NCBI GenBank assembly: GCA_005880055.1
Contig: VBJS01000139.1
Location: forward strand, 1,720 to 12,123
DNA: 10,404 bases
DNA from: Chloroflexota bacterium
Lineage (GTDB): Bacteria > Chloroflexota > Dehalococcoidia > SM23-28-2 > RBG-16-64-32
Direction of reading: 5' to 3'
The notes beneath the pieces are model-generated. The model was given only the letters and a program-made list of their open reading frames with translations. It was not told the DNA's origin and ran no database searches. Made by a program: the position numbers and the translations under genes. The number at the start of each line of letters is the position of its first letter. The stretch's first letter is position 1. This document shows positions 1 to 6,811 of this stretch, in pieces.

Positions 1-2
1 AC

Positions 3-152
3 GAGTTGCTGACGCGCTCCGCATACTTGGCAACGGTTGTCGGCGATCGCGTGAGCGTCGCCACTGGTGATTACGGGATGCAGGTGCGCGCGGGCGCCCG
101 AGGGCTGCGCTGCATCAGACTGCCGGACGACCTGCGACGGCAAGGTTCCTGA
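3..152 (+). CDS. 3' end of an unidentified protein-coding gene (partial)
   Basis: An open frame enters from the left edge and ends at the TGA at 150-152, giving 49 residues from ELLTRSAYLATVVGD to LPDDLRRQGS. Codon third positions are mostly G or C, as in the genes downstream, and the composition (alternating Val, Gly and Arg, with a charged tail) looks like a folded domain end. I do not recognise the family. No start lies in the window. The next open frame begins 46 bases later, so it may or may not belong to the same transcript. Confidence 0.4.
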   Translation, partial: ELLTRSAYLATVVGDRVSVATGDYGMQVRAGARGLRCIRLPDDLRRQGS

Positions 153-370
153 CCCCTAAGGACGATCGGCGCCACCTGGCAACTTAGCTCAAATCCGCTT
201 GAACCTGCCTGAGTTCGTCCGGATCCATGCGACACGCGCGCCGAACCTCATGTGGTTCTTGGGCGCGGGTGCGTCAGCTTTCCCGGAGGCTGATCGTCAG
301 CGGGCTCGCCAGCAGACCGGACTGACACAACCTCGTTGGGCGGGTCGTAAGACCGGCGACTCCGGCCCCC

Positions 371-398
371 TTGTAGAAGACACTCGCTGCGGTAAACT
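371..398 (+). promoter_or_regulatory. Possible sigma70-like promoter for the SIR2-APAZ/pAgo operon
   Basis: TTGTAG at 371-376 and TAAACT at 393-398 are separated by 16 bases, a passable -35/-10 pair about 105 bases upstream of the effector start. The match is weak and rests on inspection only. Confidence 0.2.
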
Positions 399-416
399 GA
401 TACGCGATCAGGAGAG

Positions 417-465
417 GCCTCCATGGGCCCACGCCCATTCCGTGATCAGCGCAATACCGGGAGGC
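417..465 (+). other. Nested inverted repeats in the leader of the effector gene
   Basis: GCCTCC at 417-422 pairs with GGAGGC at 460-465, and inside it ATGGGC (423-428) pairs with GCCCAT (433-438) around a 4-base loop. The outer arm lies next to a purine-rich GGAGAGG (411-417) that resembles a ribosome-binding site in front of the ATG at 423. If transcribed, this could form a folded 5' leader 40 bases before the effector start codon. No T run follows, so it is not a typical terminator. Function unknown. Confidence 0.25.
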
Positions 466-504
466 TGAAAACAGGACTCGTCGGCGACTGCCGCGGGAGG
501 CTAT

Positions 505-3051
505 ATGAACCGCGCGTCGCCCACGCTGAGCGTGGGCGATTTGTTTTCGCGAGTAGTCGATCAAGATCCAGTCGTCCTGTTGGGCGCCGGCGCCTCCGTT
601 CGTTCCGGCGTGCCGACCAGCTCCGACCTAGTCCGCCTCGGCATGCGATGGATCGTCGCCGCAGCCAAAGGCTGGACGCCCGATGACCCCGCGATCCGTG
701 CGAGCGATGTCCATGCCGCGCTCCTCGCCGAGGAGTGGTATCGCGCAGACATCAAGCAGGCCGAGCTCTTTCCGAACGTTCTCGATGCGGTCCGGCCACG
801 CGAGCGCCGGCGCGAGTTCCTGCTCGATGTCTTGGGCGGCATAACCACGCCCAGCGCCGGATATCAGCACCTAGCCGAATTGCTACGCCGACGACGATTG
901 CGCACGGTGCTCACAACGAACTTCGACAATCTGCTGCCGCTCGCATTCGGTGCGGGCGGTCTCGTGACCATCGCGGATCAGAGCCAGTACGGCGTCATCA
1001 GCACCAACCCGACGCGACCCCAACTCGTGTATCTCCACGGCACGGTCGAGCACTACCAAGATCGGATACTGCGGGATGAAGTCGAGTCGCTGGATCCTCG
1101 CCTCGTTGAGCGTTTGGTGCCGCTCGTCCGCGATCATCCCGTGATTGTCGTCGGCTACCGCGGAAGCGAACCCTCCGTGATGCGCGGGCTCTTTCTGAAC
1201 AACATCGCCGAGGCCGCCAGTTTTCGGCATGGCATCTATTGGTGCGTCCGCGTCGGCACCACCGAGTTTCACCCTAACGTGCGGGAGCTCGAGCGCGGAG
1301 TTGGTCGGAACTTCTTCATCGTCCAGGTCGACGGGTTTGACGAACTCATGTCGGACCTCGCTGCGCGCTGGATGTCGCGGGCGCCCGCCGTCTCTGGAGC
1401 GCGCAGCAACGCCGCCAGTCAACCTGCGACGACCGAGATGCCGTTCGAGCTTCGACCGAGCCAAATGGCTGCGCGTGAGGTGGACTGGAATGCCGTCGCA
1501 CCGCTGTTGCGGTCCTATGCGGAGCGTGTCGATCTCCCGGCCGGCTCGGATCCGGGATCGATACAGCGTGTCGCCCATGAGGCCGGCCTTGTCGTGGGCG
1601 ACGGCGGAAGCGCCCAACTGACTATCGCAGGCGCACTGCTCCTAGGCGCACCGCGCAGCGCCGCACCCGGAGCATGGGTGAACCTGCGCGTCGACAAGAA
1701 GCCGCCACGCGCGATCGACGGCACGATGTGGGAGCAGTACGAACAACTGAGCGCGCAACTGGCGGCACTCAATCGGCCCATACGCATGAAGGGCCCCCGA
1801 TCGAGCCTCGCGCCACCGTATCCGACCGCGGCGCTGAAGGAAGTCATCGCCAATGCCCTCGTGCATCGCGACTACGAGGCGGACGATCCAATCGAGGTAT
1901 CCGTGAGCCGGGAGGAGATCGTCATCCGAAGTCCGGGCGGCTTGGAGGCGGATCTGCGACGGCGTCTGCTCCGAGGACAGGTTACGCAGGACACGCCGCC
2001 CGATCTCCTCCAGCGCGCGCTCGCACTCGGCGAACGCGGCACCCAGTTGACGGGATACCGCAACCGCGTGCTCGCCGATCTCTTCTACGGGACCGGCCTC
2101 GTCGACAAGGCTGGTTCAGGCCTTGCCGACGCGTTCCAGGAACTCGAGGCCATCGGCGGGGCGCTCCGAACCGAGGTCACAGACGACAACGCGTGGTTCA
2201 TCGCCCGCCTGCTCCGACGGCCAGCGCAACTCGATGAACTGACGGCCACAGCCCGACCGTCGACACCAACCGTCCTCTACGAACTGAACGCGCTCGAAGT
2301 GACGGCCTTGCCGGATCGGATTCACTCTGCGCCGACGAAGCTGCGCTACGGCGAGCTCCGGGGGAAAGACCTGTTCGCGCTGCCGCCGTACGTTCTGTAT
2401 GAGGAGCGCCTCATCACGTTCTCGAACTTGGAAGAGCCCGGCAATCCACTGCGCGGTTACGTGGATGTCACGCAGCTTCGCTCGGAGCTGACGCAGTCTT
2501 GGGACGACGAGATCAGGGCACGACGCATCGTCCACCTCTTCAACGAGATCCTGTTTCGACACCTGGGCCGGCGAGGCCTTAACACCGACTTCAAGGATCG
2601 GCTGGCCTACTACGCCTGTCGCACGAGCGTCGCGCGGTATGTTGAATATCGGAGCCGCGCTCGCGAGAAACAGCGACGCCGAGTCAGTCATTGGCCCGGC
2701 GACGTGCGCCGGTATTGCGAGCACAAGGCAGCGCGGTTCGCGCTCGAGCGCGAGAGTGGGAGTTGGCTGCTCTCGATCGTGCCGACGTTCGTCTTCACGC
2801 GCGACGGCGGCCGCGATCGCGTCATCGGACGCGAGGCGTCATCGCTGGCGACGCGTGCGTCGACTGAGGAGTACAACGACAAGGTCCGATTCGACCTTGT
2901 GTTCTGGTCCTCGGTCCTGTGCGATGGCCAGCCCACAGCCCATCTGGACGCCGGCGGCACAACGATCGAGTTATCCGCGCGCCCGATCGTGACTGAGGTC
3001 ACGCCACTGCACCCTAATCAGGCGGCGCTCGCGGCCGGAGCACGGGTGTGA
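505..3051 (+). CDS. SIR2-GHKL ATPase-APAZ effector of a short Argonaute system
   Basis: The 848-residue protein has three parts. Residues about 10-290 form a SIR2-like domain with the GAGAS loop (27-31), TTNFD with the catalytic-type Asn139 and Asp141, YLHG with His178, and GYRGSE (217-222). All key NADase positions are present. Residues about 310-565 match the RecG C-terminal-like HATPase_c_4 module: LTIAGALLLG, then Glu446 and Asn450 in KEVIANALVHRDY, RSPGGL (475-480), YRNRVLADLF (518-527) and GSGL (537-540). Residues about 580-848 look like APAZ, with FRHLGRRGL (684-692), the HKAARF segment (740-745), WLLSIVPTFVFTRDGG (754-769) and FDLVFW (796-801). In SPARSA systems the SIR2-APAZ protein binds short pAgo and hydrolyses NAD(P) when guide-directed target DNA is sensed, killing the cell. 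The ATP-binding module between SIR2 and APAZ is unusual. The ATG at 505 has GGGAGG at 495-500; the gene overlaps the pAgo gene by GTGA. Confidence 0.9.
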   Translation: MNRASPTLSVGDLFSRVVDQDPVVLLGAGASVRSGVPTSSDLVRLGMRWIVAAAKGWTPDDPAIRASDVHAALLAEEWYRADIKQAELFPNVLDAVRPRERRREFLLDVLGGITTPSAGYQHLAELLRRRRLRTVLTTNFDNLLPLAFGAGGLVTIADQSQYGVISTNPTRPQLVYLHGTVEHYQDRILRDEVESLDPRLVERLVPLVRDHPVIVVGYRGSEPSVMRGLFLNNIAEAASFRHGIYWCVRVGTTEFHPNVRELERGVGRNFFIVQVDGFDELMSDLAARWMSRAPAVSGARSNAASQPATTEMPFELRPSQMAAREVDWNAVAPLLRSYAERVDLPAGSDPGSIQRVAHEAGLVVGDGGSAQLTIAGALLLGAPRSAAPGAWVNLRVDKKPPRAIDGTMWEQYEQLSAQLAALNRPIRMKGPRSSLAPPYPTAALKEVIANALVHRDYEADDPIEVSVSREEIVIRSPGGLEADLRRRLLRGQVTQDTPPDLLQRALALGERGTQLTGYRNRVLADLFYGTGLVDKAGSGLADAFQELEAIGGALRTEVTDDNAWFIARLLRRPAQLDELTATARPSTPTVLYELNALEVTALPDRIHSAPTKLRYGELRGKDLFALPPYVLYEERLITFSNLEEPGNPLRGYVDVTQLRSELTQSWDDEIRARRIVHLFNEILFRHLGRRGLNTDFKDRLAYYACRTSVARYVEYRSRAREKQRRRVSHWPGDVRRYCEHKAARFALERESGSWLLSIVPTFVFTRDGGRDRVIGREASSLATRASTEEYNDKVRFDLVFWSSVLCDGQPTAHLDAGGTTIELSARPIVTEVTPLHPNQAALAAGARV

Positions 3052-4455
3052 CCGTCGAGGTTCGGACCCTCGAACTCCCTGAGCCGCTGCTTGAGTTCGG
3101 CGGACGTGAGCTACACACGGACCCCAAACGCGGGCTCCAAGAGTCCGGCCCCTTTAGCCTGCGGTACAAGAGCCAGCCCGCGGTTCGTCTGGGGATTGTC
3201 GGTCCAGAGGACGCCGTGACCGAGGCACTTCGGTGGTTCTGGATTCGAACGCGTCTTCCAGACCCCCTTGGAACTTGACCAGCGGTGGGTGCGACCCATC
3301 AGCGGGATCGACCTTCAACGGGCGCTACTAGAGACCGGTCGCTCAAGATTCGACACGATCGTCCGGCTCTACACGGAGGGTGTCGGACTTCTTGCCGAGC
3401 GTGAGCAGGGTCCCAATGTCATCGTGTGCGCCGTTTCCGATGAGATTCTCGATACTGCCGCGACTCTCGATCAGACAGGACAGCGCATCGGACACGGGCG
3501 GCCCGTCGATCCGCGCCAACTCCCTCTGAGTTTCGACTTCGCGACGGAGCAGAGTGGGGACGAGCCTCTCCACCGAGACTTGCGCCGTGCGCTGAAGGCC
3601 CGAGTGATGCTTCTCCCGCGGCACGTTCCGACTCAATTGGTCACGAGGCATCTGTTTCGCGACGACGCTGGCGGCGACGACCCAGCTGCCCGAGCGTGGA
3701 GCTTGAGCGTCGGCCTCTACTACAAAGGACGTGGCATACCTTGGCGACTGGCACACGTCGCACCGCATGTTTGCTTTGTCGGAATAAGTTTCCACCGCAC
3801 GACCTCGCATACGCGGGACGTGACGTACGCGAGCCTCGCGCAGGCGTTCTCCACCGAGATCGAGGGCTTCGTGCTCCGCGGGTCCGAGCCCGTGCTGCCT
3901 CGTGAAGATCGGCGTATCCAGCTCAGCCGCGAGCAGGCGTTCGACCTCGGCCAGCAGATCCTCCGTGAGTATCGCGCCCATGCTGAGCGCCTTCCGGTGC
4001 GCATCACGCTGCACAAGACAACGCTCTTTTCTGCTGAGGAGCGCGATGGATTCACTGCGGCGCTGGCCGAGATACCAGTGCTCGAGATGCTCACACTTTC
4101 GGCGTCGAACTATCGCCTGCTAACGCCCTGGGCATATCCACCGAAGCGGGGAACGCTGTTCACGATCAACCGCCAGACCAACCTCCTCTACACGACGGGC
4201 CTGTACCGCCCGTGGGATACCTATCCAGGTCCGCACATCCCGTCCCCGATCGAGGTGGTCGCGCCGACGCTCGATCCCGACGAGATTCGCCGAGTGAGCG
4301 AGGAAACGCTGGGGCTAACGAAGATGAACTGGAATAGCGCGTCGATTGGCGGTCGCGATCCGATAACCCTGCGCATGGCGTATGAGGTCGGGCCGATCAT
4401 GGCAGAGCTTCCGGCAGATGCCATCCCGGAGCGCAGCTATCGCTACTACATGTAG
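3048..4455 (+). CDS. Short prokaryotic Argonaute (MID-PIWI), interrupted by a frameshift
   Basis: The GTG at 3048 overlaps the effector stop (GTGA), implying translational coupling. The first frame reads LELPEPLLEFGG, then RLGIVGPEDAVTEALRWF, typical of the N-terminus of short pAgos, and stops at 3278. The rest lies in the next frame, open from 3220 to 4455. Dropping one base, most simply one C of the CCCCC at 3263-3267, joins them into 468 residues, the usual short-pAgo size. Approximate joined positions: MID-like HRDLRRALKA (175-184) and PTQLV (194-198), containing likely 5'-phosphate-binding residues; PIWI strand CFVGISFHR (242-250), where the first catalytic Asp is Ser; HKTTLF (322-327), where another catalytic Asp is missing; C-terminus SYRYYM. 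The protein therefore cannot cut nucleic acid and would act as the guide-loaded sensor for the SIR2-APAZ partner. As written, the gene yields only a 76-residue fragment, unless the base is an assembly error. Confidence 0.88.
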
Positions 4456-4464
4456 CAGCTGCGC

Positions 4465-4734
4465 ATGCGAGCATCGCTCATGAGGCGTCGACGCCTCGTG
4501 TCCCGCGCTGCCGCATCGCCGCGGCCATCACTTCCCGAGCGCGTCGCAGTTGTCGAGCGCCGTCAGGACCTCTCTGAACGTTACTTTGAGAGGCGACTCG
4601 CCGATCTGGACCGGTTCGTTGACCGCGAGATCAACCTGGAGCAGGCGCGAACGGGTCAACGGCAGCTTGGCGTTGCACGCATCGCAATCGCAATGAGCGC
4701 TCTCCTCTTCGTCGTCGGGATTCTCACGTCTTAA
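4465..4734 (+). CDS. Small coiled-coil protein with one C-terminal membrane segment
   Basis: This 89-residue frame starts 9 bases after the pAgo stop. An Arg-rich N-terminus (MRASLMRRRRLVSR) is followed by a charged, probably helical stretch (about residues 25-67, including LSERYFERRLADLDRFVD) and a hydrophobic segment at about 69-88 (LGVARIAIAMSALLFVVGIL) ending near the C-terminus. That layout predicts a tail-anchored or single-pass membrane protein with a cytoplasmic coiled coil. An ATG at 4480 is an alternative start that trims five residues. I do not recognise a family. Its tight spacing to the pAgo gene and the hairpin just after its stop suggest it could be the third gene of the operon, but similar tiny coiled-coil/TM frames also occur by chance in high-GC DNA. 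Confidence 0.5.
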   Translation: MRASLMRRRRLVSRAAASPRPSLPERVAVVERRQDLSERYFERRLADLDRFVDREINLEQARTGQRQLGVARIAIAMSALLFVVGILTS

Positions 4735-4736
4735 TT

Positions 4737-4756
4737 GCTAGTGCGGATTCACTAGC
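4737..4756 (+). terminator. Perfect 7-bp hairpin after the small membrane-protein gene
   Basis: GCTAGTG (4737-4743) and CACTAGC (4750-4756) form a perfect inverted repeat around a 6-base loop, two bases after the TAA at 4732-4734 and five bases before the next ATG at 4762. There is no U tract, so it may be a weak or Rho-assisted terminator, an RNA-stability element, or an operator-like palindrome for the next gene. The position suits an operon boundary. Confidence 0.45.
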
Positions 4757-4761
4757 GCGCC

Positions 4762-5082
4762 ATGTCAGTCGTCGGTCCCAGTCCGAGGTCGAGCTCGAAG
4801 GTTGTACGACCGTCTTCGACGGGAAGTTGCCGGGTGGTTGATGCTAGGCGCGTGGAAAGCACGGACCAGCTCTACATCTGGATGCGGGCGGCGGAGTTCG
4901 AGCAGCGCGGCCTCCAGCTGCCGGAGCACGTCGTGCGTCGACGGATTGAAGATGGTCGCTGGATCTATGACGAGCAAACTCTCTGCGGCCGCCCAGTCCC
5001 GGAGGGACTCGGCTTTTCGCTTGGCCTCAAGACACCGCCCGTCGTCTGCGGGCCGTGCGTCGACAAGTTGCTGACGAAGTAG
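4762..5082 (+). CDS. Small hypothetical protein with a three-Cys C-terminus
   Basis: The frame encodes 106 residues from the ATG at 4762, but the first 24 or so are Ser/Arg-rich and unconvincing. GTG codons at 4834 (with GGGAAG at 4821-4826) or 4852 are plausible real starts. The conserved-looking part runs from ESTDQLYIWMRAAEFEQRGL, an amphipathic helix, through RRRIEDGRWIYDEQTLCGRP to VVCGPCVDKLLTK. The three cysteines are spaced C-x20-C-x2-C, which suggests a metal-binding knuckle, possibly completed by another residue or by a partner. I do not recognise a named family. It ends three bases before the TTG that may begin the SET-domain gene, so the two are probably cotranscribed. Confidence 0.5.
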   Translation: MSVVGPSPRSSSKVVRPSSTGSCRVVDARRVESTDQLYIWMRAAEFEQRGLQLPEHVVRRRIEDGRWIYDEQTLCGRPVPEGLGFSLGLKTPPVVCGPCVDKLLTK

Positions 5083-5135
5083 TTCTTGGCAAATGAGAGC
5101 GCCCTTCTAGGTGTTGGGTTGACCCACGTATCGTC

Positions 5136-5534
5136 GTGCGCGCCTCCCAGATCGAAGGTCAAGGCTGCTTCGCGACGAGCCGCACTCGGCGTGCCGAGGT
5201 CGTTGGAGTGCTCGGCGGTCGGCTTGTTGACGACCATGAGCTTCGGCGAATCGCGCAGACCGTCAAGCACTACAACAGCTTGGCGATTGACGAAGGGGTC
5301 AACCTGATGTTGGAAGGCGACGAGATTCTTGGGCGCGGCAACTACTCGTGCGATCCGAATGTCTGGTTGCGGGATGCATTCACGCTCGAGGCGCGCCGCG
5401 AAATAGGTCCAGGTGACGAGCTCACGCAGGACTACGCCGTGTTCACAGCGGTCGATTGGGAGATGGTCGCGGAGGTGATTGGCAAGGCGCTGAGCTCCAA
5501 GACCGCTACCAAGGTCGCTTCTCGCCGTTACTGA
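5136..5534 (+). CDS. SET-domain lysine methyltransferase-like protein
   Basis: SET-domain enzymes transfer a methyl group from S-adenosylmethionine to lysine side chains. The frame shows the expected order: an N-terminal RASQIEGQGCFA strand-turn, VLGGRLVDD, the core GRGNYSCDPNVWL (canonical form R-x2-N-H-S-C-x-P-N, here with Tyr for His), ARREIGPGDELTQDYA, then a basic tail. The GTG at 5136 gives 132 residues but cuts into the domain. The same frame is open back to 5097 and reads WVDPRIVVRAS, which is family-like, yet has no start codon there. Restoring one C in the CCC at 5102-5104 links it to the TTG at 5086 and gives a 149-residue protein beginning ANESAPSRCWVDP. This points to a lost base rather than a real GTG start. 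Bacterial SET proteins of this size have varied or unknown substrates; any link to the pAgo system is only positional. Confidence 0.75.
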   Translation: MRASQIEGQGCFATSRTRRAEVVGVLGGRLVDDHELRRIAQTVKHYNSLAIDEGVNLMLEGDEILGRGNYSCDPNVWLRDAFTLEARREIGPGDELTQDYAVFTAVDWEMVAEVIGKALSSKTATKVASRRY

Positions 5535-5778
5535 GTCGACGAATCAAGAGCGCCAAAGGATTCGGAGTTCGCTGAGAACGCCGGTCGCCGCCGAGTGGTT
5601 TGCAGGACCATGGCGCTGTGCCCACCATCTTGCAGTTCAGCTCCGTGGCCTGACGGACCATGTGGTCGGGGTCGGCAATAAGCCCATGGGCCCGAATACG
5701 GCGACATGCGCCGTCGATCGCCTCGCGATTAGATTGACGACGCGTTGACAGTCGAACTTCAAATGCTTTGGACTCTGC
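5535..5778 (+). other. Stretch without a convincing gene
   Basis: Plus-strand frame 1 is open from about 5494 to 5748 and the minus strand carries a 102-codon frame over 5506-5814, but neither has a usable ribosome-binding site or a family resemblance I can name. The region may hold remnants of a broken gene that continues into the 5779 frame. No RNA gene, strong hairpin or repeat was seen. Confidence 0.4.
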
Positions 5779-5985
5779 ATGAAGCGCCGGATCGCGCGCG
5801 CCATTTATTTCCACGGGTATCCGGCAGGCGCAGGCGCACTCACTGCTGCAATTGCCAGCGCGCTAAACCTGCCGGACCGTCAGCTGGACGATGTCCCACC
5901 ACGATCGCGTCGAGCCGCCGAACTGTTGTGGCGTGAGGTCGTCCGCACTCGATTCCGGCCGTCCCAATCGAGCTTGATGGCATGA
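5779..5985 (+). CDS. Hypothetical protein, probably broken by a frameshift
   Basis: The ATG at 5779 opens 68 residues with a coherent first part (ARAIYFHGYPAGAGALTAAI, then ALNLPDRQLDDVPPRS) and an ordinary helix (RRAAELLWREVVRTRFR). Near the end the frame loses character, while another frame, open from 5937 to the TGA at 6096-6098, reads PIELDGMTIPVAGPEHVTHF and then ATPRFGESAADT. Adding one base at the CCC around 5962-5964 fuses them into a single protein of about 106 residues running to 6098. I do not recognise the family. No Shine-Dalgarno precedes the ATG, so the true start may be upstream or lost. Confidence 0.35.
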   Translation: MKRRIARAIYFHGYPAGAGALTAAIASALNLPDRQLDDVPPRSRRAAELLWREVVRTRFRPSQSSLMA

Positions 5986-6138
5986 CCATTCCGGTAGCAG
6001 GGCCAGAGCACGTTACGCACTTTGCGACCCCGCGGTTCGGCGAGAGCGCGGCCGACACCTCCGTAGGTGAAGTGGAATCGGGAGCCACGGACACTTGACG
6101 GACGCCCAATTGCGAGCACGCAAGAGGTGACAGTCCCG

Positions 6139-6705
6139 ATGGCAGAGCTCACCGGCGCAGCGCGGGGCGCGATCCAAGCTTTGAATGGACTCGCCCGCGA
6201 GACTCTCGCGGCCCGCTACGGCGAGGTCGTTCGGCTGATGACTGGAGACGCCGAGCGAGCACTCGAACTCCGCCGAATCAGGGGGTTTCTGTCGTACCGC
6301 AGCACACACATGGACTTGGCCCGCCGACTTCATGACGCCATCGAGGCGTATGGCGATGGGCGACACTTCGACATCTACCTGGATGCGCATGATCGCGAGC
6401 TCGGTGATCTTCGCGAGCAACTCGCGCGTGAAATCGAGCGGCGACCGGTGTTCGTGATTGCGTGCACCGCCGACTACGCGGACTCGTTGGAATCGATCAG
6501 CGCGTTTGAGTTTGCGCACGCCAATGAGCGGCGTCTTGGCGGTGCTTGCGAGTTCGCACCCATCGTGTTTGCCGAGCCGCCTGCGGATGTCTGGCGCATC
6601 GTTGAGCCGCTCGTCCGACTTCGCACAACCGAAGATGCCGATTTTCGCGATGAAGGTTTCACTGACATGCTGCGCACGATCCTGGGTTCAGTCAGCGCAA
6701 CATGA
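6139..6705 (+). CDS. Stand-alone TIR-domain protein (putative NAD-cleaving effector)
   Basis: The ATG at 6139 has AGAGGTGA at 6123-6130, which favours it over the in-frame GTG at 6067 and gives 188 residues. An N-terminal helical region (1-45) precedes a TIR domain: strand A with RGFLSYRSTHMDLARRLHD (about 48-66), HFDIYLDAHD (76-85), the RPVFVIACTADYADS strand (102-116), then SISAFEFAHA with Glu124 at the place of the catalytic glutamate of TIR NADases, and a final FAPIVFAEPP strand. Bacterial TIR proteins cleave NAD or make cyclic-ADP-ribose-type signals in Thoeris, CBASS, Pycsar and SPARTA systems. No recognisable sensor partner sits beside it, so its system type is open. With the SIR2 effector upstream, the window carries two likely NAD-consuming defence proteins. 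Confidence 0.8.
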   Translation: MAELTGAARGAIQALNGLARETLAARYGEVVRLMTGDAERALELRRIRGFLSYRSTHMDLARRLHDAIEAYGDGRHFDIYLDAHDRELGDLREQLAREIERRPVFVIACTADYADSLESISAFEFAHANERRLGGACEFAPIVFAEPPADVWRIVEPLVRLRTTEDADFRDEGFTDMLRTILGSVSAT

Positions 6706-6811
6706 TGTGACGGACCTGGCCGATCGTGGGTTCTGCGCCGCTACCCTATTGAGCTGGGACGTTTGGCCGTGCGGGCCTCGCAATCGTGTGAGATCTGAGA
6801 AGGAGCCACGG

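Larger units (their letters stand above)
199..468 (+). pseudogene. Truncated SIR2-family gene, 5' stub only
   Basis: From the TTG at 199 the first residues read LPEFVRIHATRAPNLMWFLG followed by AGASA. This is the beginning of a SIR2-like domain: a short helix, then the hydrophobic strand and the GAGAS nucleotide-binding loop. In such proteins the loop is followed by a Gly-Ile-Pro type turn and a long Rossmann-like domain. Here it stops abruptly after about residue 29 (near 285). The remaining 60 residues to the stop at 468 are Arg/Gln/Gly-rich with no SIR2 resemblance, and I found no continuation in the other two frames. The stub differs in sequence from the SIR2 domain starting at 505, so it is not a simple tandem copy. 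Most likely it is the remnant of a different SIR2 defence gene left by a deletion or recombination at about 285. No clear ribosome-binding site precedes the TTG. Confidence 0.6.

Noticed and set aside
423..686. ATG at 423 with a strong GGAGAGG ribosome-binding-like sequence
   Set aside because: The 87-codon product is Arg-rich and mostly overlaps the effector gene in another frame. The start lies in an inverted repeat, so a leader structure is likelier than a gene.
883..1617. 244-codon open frame on the minus strand
   Set aside because: It lies wholly inside the SIR2-GHKL-APAZ gene, has no family resemblance, and is explained by high GC content suppressing stops.
2116..2724. 202-codon open frame on the minus strand
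   Set aside because: Antisense shadow of the effector's GHKL end and APAZ-like region, with no recognisable domain.
3220..3278. Programmed ribosomal frameshifting in the pAgo gene
   Set aside because: No recognisable slippery heptamer or +1 stop-linked shift site is present. Three other genes show similar breaks at C runs, so an indel is simpler.
3343..4014. 223-codon open frame on the minus strand
   Set aside because: Antisense to the MID-PIWI coding region, which has clear family motifs.
5506..5814. 102-codon minus-strand frame containing a HMVRQATELNCKMVG segment
   Set aside because: It overlaps the end of the SET gene and the 5779 frame on the other strand, has no convincing start signal, and resembles no family I know.
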